NCBI GenBank assembly: GCA_036123635.1
Contig: JAZADL010000175.1
Coordinates: 1-18,277 of the forward strand
DNA: 18,277 nucleotides
Reading direction: 5' to 3'
DNA from: UBA9410 sp036123635
GTDB taxonomy: Bacteria; Actinomycetota; Acidimicrobiia; Acidimicrobiales; MedAcidi-G1
Below the pieces are notes generated by a model. That model was not told where the DNA came from and made no database searches. It saw only the letters and a program-made list of their open reading frames with translations. Below are positions 16,619 to 18,277 of this stretch, piece after piece. Position 1 is the first letter of the stretch; every line of letters starts with the position of its first letter. Both the position numbers and the translations under genes were made by a program.

Positions 16619-16628
16619 ATCGTAGGCT
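16619..16628. promoter_or_regulatory. Overlapping divergent -10 elements of HIT and pgsA
   Basis: Plus-strand TAGGCT (16623-16628) ends 7 bases before the pgsA ATG at 16636. Minus-strand TACGAT (16624 to 16619) would serve HIT with a leader of about 45 bases holding a good Shine-Dalgarno. The two hexamers share the TA at 16623-16624, as in bidirectional promoters with symmetric -10 elements. Confidence 0.45.
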
Positions 16629-16635
16629 GTGTCCG

Positions 16636-17247
16636 ATGGAAGGGGAGACCGACGCCGCCCCGGAACCACTCCGCATCGGGTGGTCTGGTCTGTGGACCGT
16701 TCCTAATGCCATCACCGTGCTCCGGCTGGGCTGCATTCCGTGGTTTCTATGGCTTCTCTTCGAGGAAGGGAACCGGACTGATGCCGCCCTCCTCCTGGGC
16801 GCTCTGGGGGCCACTGACTGGGTGGATGGGTGGATTGCTCGCCGTTTTGACCAAGTGTCCGAGGTGGGGAAACTCTTAGACCCGACCGCCGACCGTCTCC
16901 TACTGGTGGCGGCTCTGATATCGATGATGGTCGACGGCTCTATTCCGATCTGGTTTGCAGTGGCGGTGCTGACCCGGGAGGTTCTGGTAGGGGTGGCAGC
17001 TCTAGTCCTGTTGGGTCTTGGTATGCGAAAGATCGATGTGACGTGGTGGGGCAAGACCGGGACCTTTGCCCTTCTGTGGGCCGTCCCATGCTTCCTGGCC
17101 GGCCAGTCCACGGCGTTTGCCAACGAGGTTTTCACCGTGGCTGCCTGGGTCTTCGGGCTCCCAGGCCTGGTGATTTCGTGGATTGCCGGGTGGGGATATC
17201 TGCCAGTAGCCCGCCAAACCCTCCGTGAGAGTCGAGCGGCGCGGTGA
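16636..17247 (+). CDS. pgsA: CDP-alcohol phosphatidyltransferase (PgsA-like)
   Basis: This membrane enzyme transfers a phosphatidyl group from CDP-diacylglycerol to an alcohol, most likely glycerol-3-phosphate in phosphatidylglycerol synthesis. The 203-residue product carries the complete signature D61-xx-D64-G65-xx-A68-R69-x8-G78-xxx-D82-xxx-D86. Several hydrophobic helices follow, about six in total. TVPNAITVLRLGCIPWFLWLL at 21-41 (in parts) is the standard opening of PgsA. The polypeptide contains no feature that excludes a related acceptor such as cardiolipin precursors or inositol phosphate, so the symbol is likely rather than certain. ATG 16636 is leaderless by the TAGGCT rule. In Mycobacterium a pgsA-family gene likewise lies shortly upstream of gcvH-garA. 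Confidence 0.88.
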   Translation: MEGETDAAPEPLRIGWSGLWTVPNAITVLRLGCIPWFLWLLFEEGNRTDAALLLGALGATDWVDGWIARRFDQVSEVGKLLDPTADRLLLVAALISMMVDGSIPIWFAVAVLTREVLVGVAALVLLGLGMRKIDVTWWGKTGTFALLWAVPCFLAGQSTAFANEVFTVAAWVFGLPGLVISWIAGWGYLPVARQTLRESRAAR

Positions 17248-17256
17248 GGAGCGCCG
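17237..17256 (+). terminator. Hairpin spanning the pgsA stop codon
   Basis: CGGCGC (17237-17242) pairs with GCGCCG (17251-17256), with the TGA stop (17245-17247) in the 8-base loop. A second 10-base palindrome, CGCCCGGGCG, lies at 17268-17277. No T-tract. Confidence 0.45.
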
Positions 17257-17303
17257 AGGCTGTCCACCGCCCGGGCGTTGGCGTCGTGGGGCTTAGGGAA
17301 AGG

Positions 17304-17309
17304 TAGTTT
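17304..17309 (+). promoter_or_regulatory. Probable -10 element of the gcvH operon
   Basis: TAGTTT ends 7 bases before GTG 17317, indicating a leaderless gcvH mRNA. The GGGAAAGG just upstream is too far from the start for a ribosome site. Confidence 0.5.
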
Positions 17310-17316
17310 CGAGCCC

Positions 17317-17697
17317 GTGAACGTTCCGTCCGACCTGGGGTACTCCACCGACCACGTGTGGGTTCGGAAACTTGACGACGATCTAGTTCGAGTTGGTATT
17401 ACCGACTACGCCCAGGATGCGTTGGGCGACGTGGTCTTCGTGGATGTCGTGGAGGTCGGTACGACGGTGGTGGCAGGAGCGATTTTCGGCGAGGTCGAGT
17501 CCACTAAGTCGGTGTCTGAGCTTTTCGCGCCAGTCTCCGGCGAGGTGGTGGCCGTCAACGAGGACTTGGAGATCACGCCGGAGAAGGTCAACGAGGACCC
17601 TTATAGCGACGGCTGGATCTGTGAGATGAAAACGGAGGGACCGAATACCGACGGCCTGCTGGACGCCTCGGCTTATTTGGCCCTCGTGGGGGTCTGA
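17317..17697 (+). CDS. gcvH: Glycine cleavage system H protein
   Basis: GcvH carries the lipoyl arm that shuttles the aminomethyl group between the P, T and L proteins of glycine cleavage. The 126-residue product has the lipoyl domain with the modified Lys64 in GEVESTKSVSEL and the flanking LFAPVSGEVVAVNE. DHVWVRK (12-18) and VGITDYAQDALGDVVFVD (26-43) are standard. The frame is open from 17278, but GTG 17317 gives MNVPSDLGYSTDHVW, the normal family start and length, and TAGTTT precedes it by 7 bases. gcvP and gcvT are not in the window. The FHA gene follows 3 bases later. gcvH-FHA-merR is a conserved actinobacterial order. Confidence 0.96.
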   Translation: MNVPSDLGYSTDHVWVRKLDDDLVRVGITDYAQDALGDVVFVDVVEVGTTVVAGAIFGEVESTKSVSELFAPVSGEVVAVNEDLEITPEKVNEDPYSDGWICEMKTEGPNTDGLLDASAYLALVGV

Positions 17698-17700
17698 GCT

Positions 17701-18162
17701 GTGTCCACCGAGTGTCCCGGTTGCGGCCGCCAGACGTCGATAGACGAACGGTTCTGTGGGGCCTGTGGGACCCGCCTCGTCTCTTCGGACGAGGAAGTCA
17801 CCGACGCCTTCGATCCGGTGGAAGCGGTGCCCCACAGTGAAGACCGCGAACGATTCTCGGTGAAGTGCGGCCTATTCGTAGTGGAGTCTGGGCCCAAGGC
17901 CGGGGCGCGCTACGGCCTCGAGGCAGCAGCAACGACCATCGGCCGCCACGGGGGCGCGGACATTTTGCTGGATGACGTCACCGTGTCCCGCCACCATGTC
18001 GAGGTGGAACGAACCGGCGACCGGTATTTGGTCCACGACGTGGGATCTTTGAACGGCACCTACCTGAACGGTAGGCGAATCGAATCGTGTGAGATCCACG
18101 ACGGTGATGAAGTGCAGATCGGGCGCTTCAAACTGGTGTTCTTCCACGGCACTGCGGGTTGA
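17701..18162 (+). CDS. GarA-like FHA protein with N-terminal zinc ribbon
   Basis: The 153-residue protein has an N-terminal zinc-ribbon motif, C5-x2-C8-x10-C19-x2-C22, a short acidic linker, and a C-terminal forkhead-associated domain (about 55-150). The FHA phosphothreonine-binding residues are present: Gly81-Arg82, Ser96 and His99 in DDVTVSRHH, and Asn118-Gly119-Thr120 in DVGSLNGTY. This domain closely resembles mycobacterial GarA/corynebacterial OdhI, regulators of 2-oxoglutarate metabolism, and the locus context matches. The N-terminal ETTS phosphorylation motif of GarA is absent. Thr34 in EEVTDAF is the only comparable threonine in the linker. The function as a TCA-cycle switch is therefore inferred, not certain. 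GTG 17701 follows gcvH by 3 bases. Confidence 0.85.
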   Translation: MSTECPGCGRQTSIDERFCGACGTRLVSSDEEVTDAFDPVEAVPHSEDRERFSVKCGLFVVESGPKAGARYGLEAAATTIGRHGGADILLDDVTVSRHHVEVERTGDRYLVHDVGSLNGTYLNGRRIESCEIHDGDEVQIGRFKLVFFHGTAG

Positions 18163-18169
18163 GGGTGAC

Positions 18170-18277
18170 ATGGTCGCCGACAGGGGCGCGGGACCGGACA
18201 GTCTCCTGAACATCGGGGAGGTCCTGACCCGCCTAGAGGCGGAGTTTCCGGATGCAACGGTTTCCAAGATCCGCTTC
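18170..18277 (+). CDS. MerR-family regulator (FtsR/Rv1828-like), N-terminal part
   Basis: Only the first 36 codons are in the window, ending in frame at the last base. The peptide includes LLNIGEVLTRLEAEF and PDATVSKIRF, matching the DNA-binding start of the actinobacterial MerR-type regulator that follows garA in mycobacteria (Rv1828) and is called FtsR in corynebacteria, where it controls ftsZ. Typical members read IGxVLxxLxPDFPDxTxSKIRFLE. ATG 18170 has GAGGG (18161-18165) just upstream, overlapping the FHA stop. It is in the gcvH-FHA-merR operon. The C-terminal effector domain is outside the window. Confidence 0.8.
   Translation, partial: MVADRGAGPDSLLNIGEVLTRLEAEFPDATVSKIRF

Noticed and set aside
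17775..17794. CCTCGTC/GACGAGG stem in the FHA gene linker
   Set aside because: A 7-bp stem inside a coding region with no regulatory context; most likely a codon-use effect.

Overview
The window looks like a stretch of chromosome from a high-GC actinobacterium, most likely a member of the Acidimicrobiia or a near relative. The reasons are the GC-rich codon use, the hrcA-dnaJ-rsmE and gcvH-FHA-merR gene orders typical of Actinomycetota, a BldD-type regulator, an RF2 gene without the usual frameshift, and frequent GTG starts. The class-level placement is inference. I see no insertion sequence, phage gene, CRISPR array, tRNA or rRNA. No gap between genes exceeds about 130 bases.

Layout. Bases 1-77 are the 3' end of lepA. 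Bases 135-2959 hold hrcA-dnaJ-rsmE (heat-shock repressor, co-chaperone, 16S rRNA methyltransferase). A BldD-like regulator with an intact c-di-GMP signature follows (3019-3561), then secA-prfB (3640-7441). After two tandem hairpins comes a compact operon, 7518-10606: a possible 17-codon leader ORF, ftsE, ftsX, a Rieske protein and a winged-helix methyltransferase. A minus-strand lipoprotein of the periplasmic-binding-protein type (10670-12406) diverges from an unrecognised single-pass membrane protein (12520-13794). Next are a SRAP/HMCES-type DNA-protein crosslink enzyme coupled to a DUF2079 membrane protein (13852-16130), a convergent HIT protein (16148-16567), pgsA (16636-17247), and the conserved cluster gcvH - FHA (GarA-like) - merR (17317 to the window end, last gene cut).

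Most content is housekeeping: protein folding and secretion, translation termination, cell division, phospholipid synthesis and one-carbon metabolism. The most notable structure is regulatory. Nearly every gene that begins a transcription unit has a TA(G/C)NNT hexamer ending 6-8 bases before its start codon, and little or no Shine-Dalgarno sequence, which suggests leaderless mRNAs. Several genes inside operons, in contrast, have good Shine-Dalgarno sequences or overlapping stop/start codons. The same rule points to the small leader ORF whose stop overlaps the ftsE start. Several units end in hairpins without a T-tract, and three of these hairpins span the stop codon.

The least explained parts are the lipoprotein/membrane-protein divergent pair, the Rieske-methyltransferase extension of ftsEX, and the zinc-ribbon variant of the GarA-like FHA protein. 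I did not find a clear new defence or mobile system.
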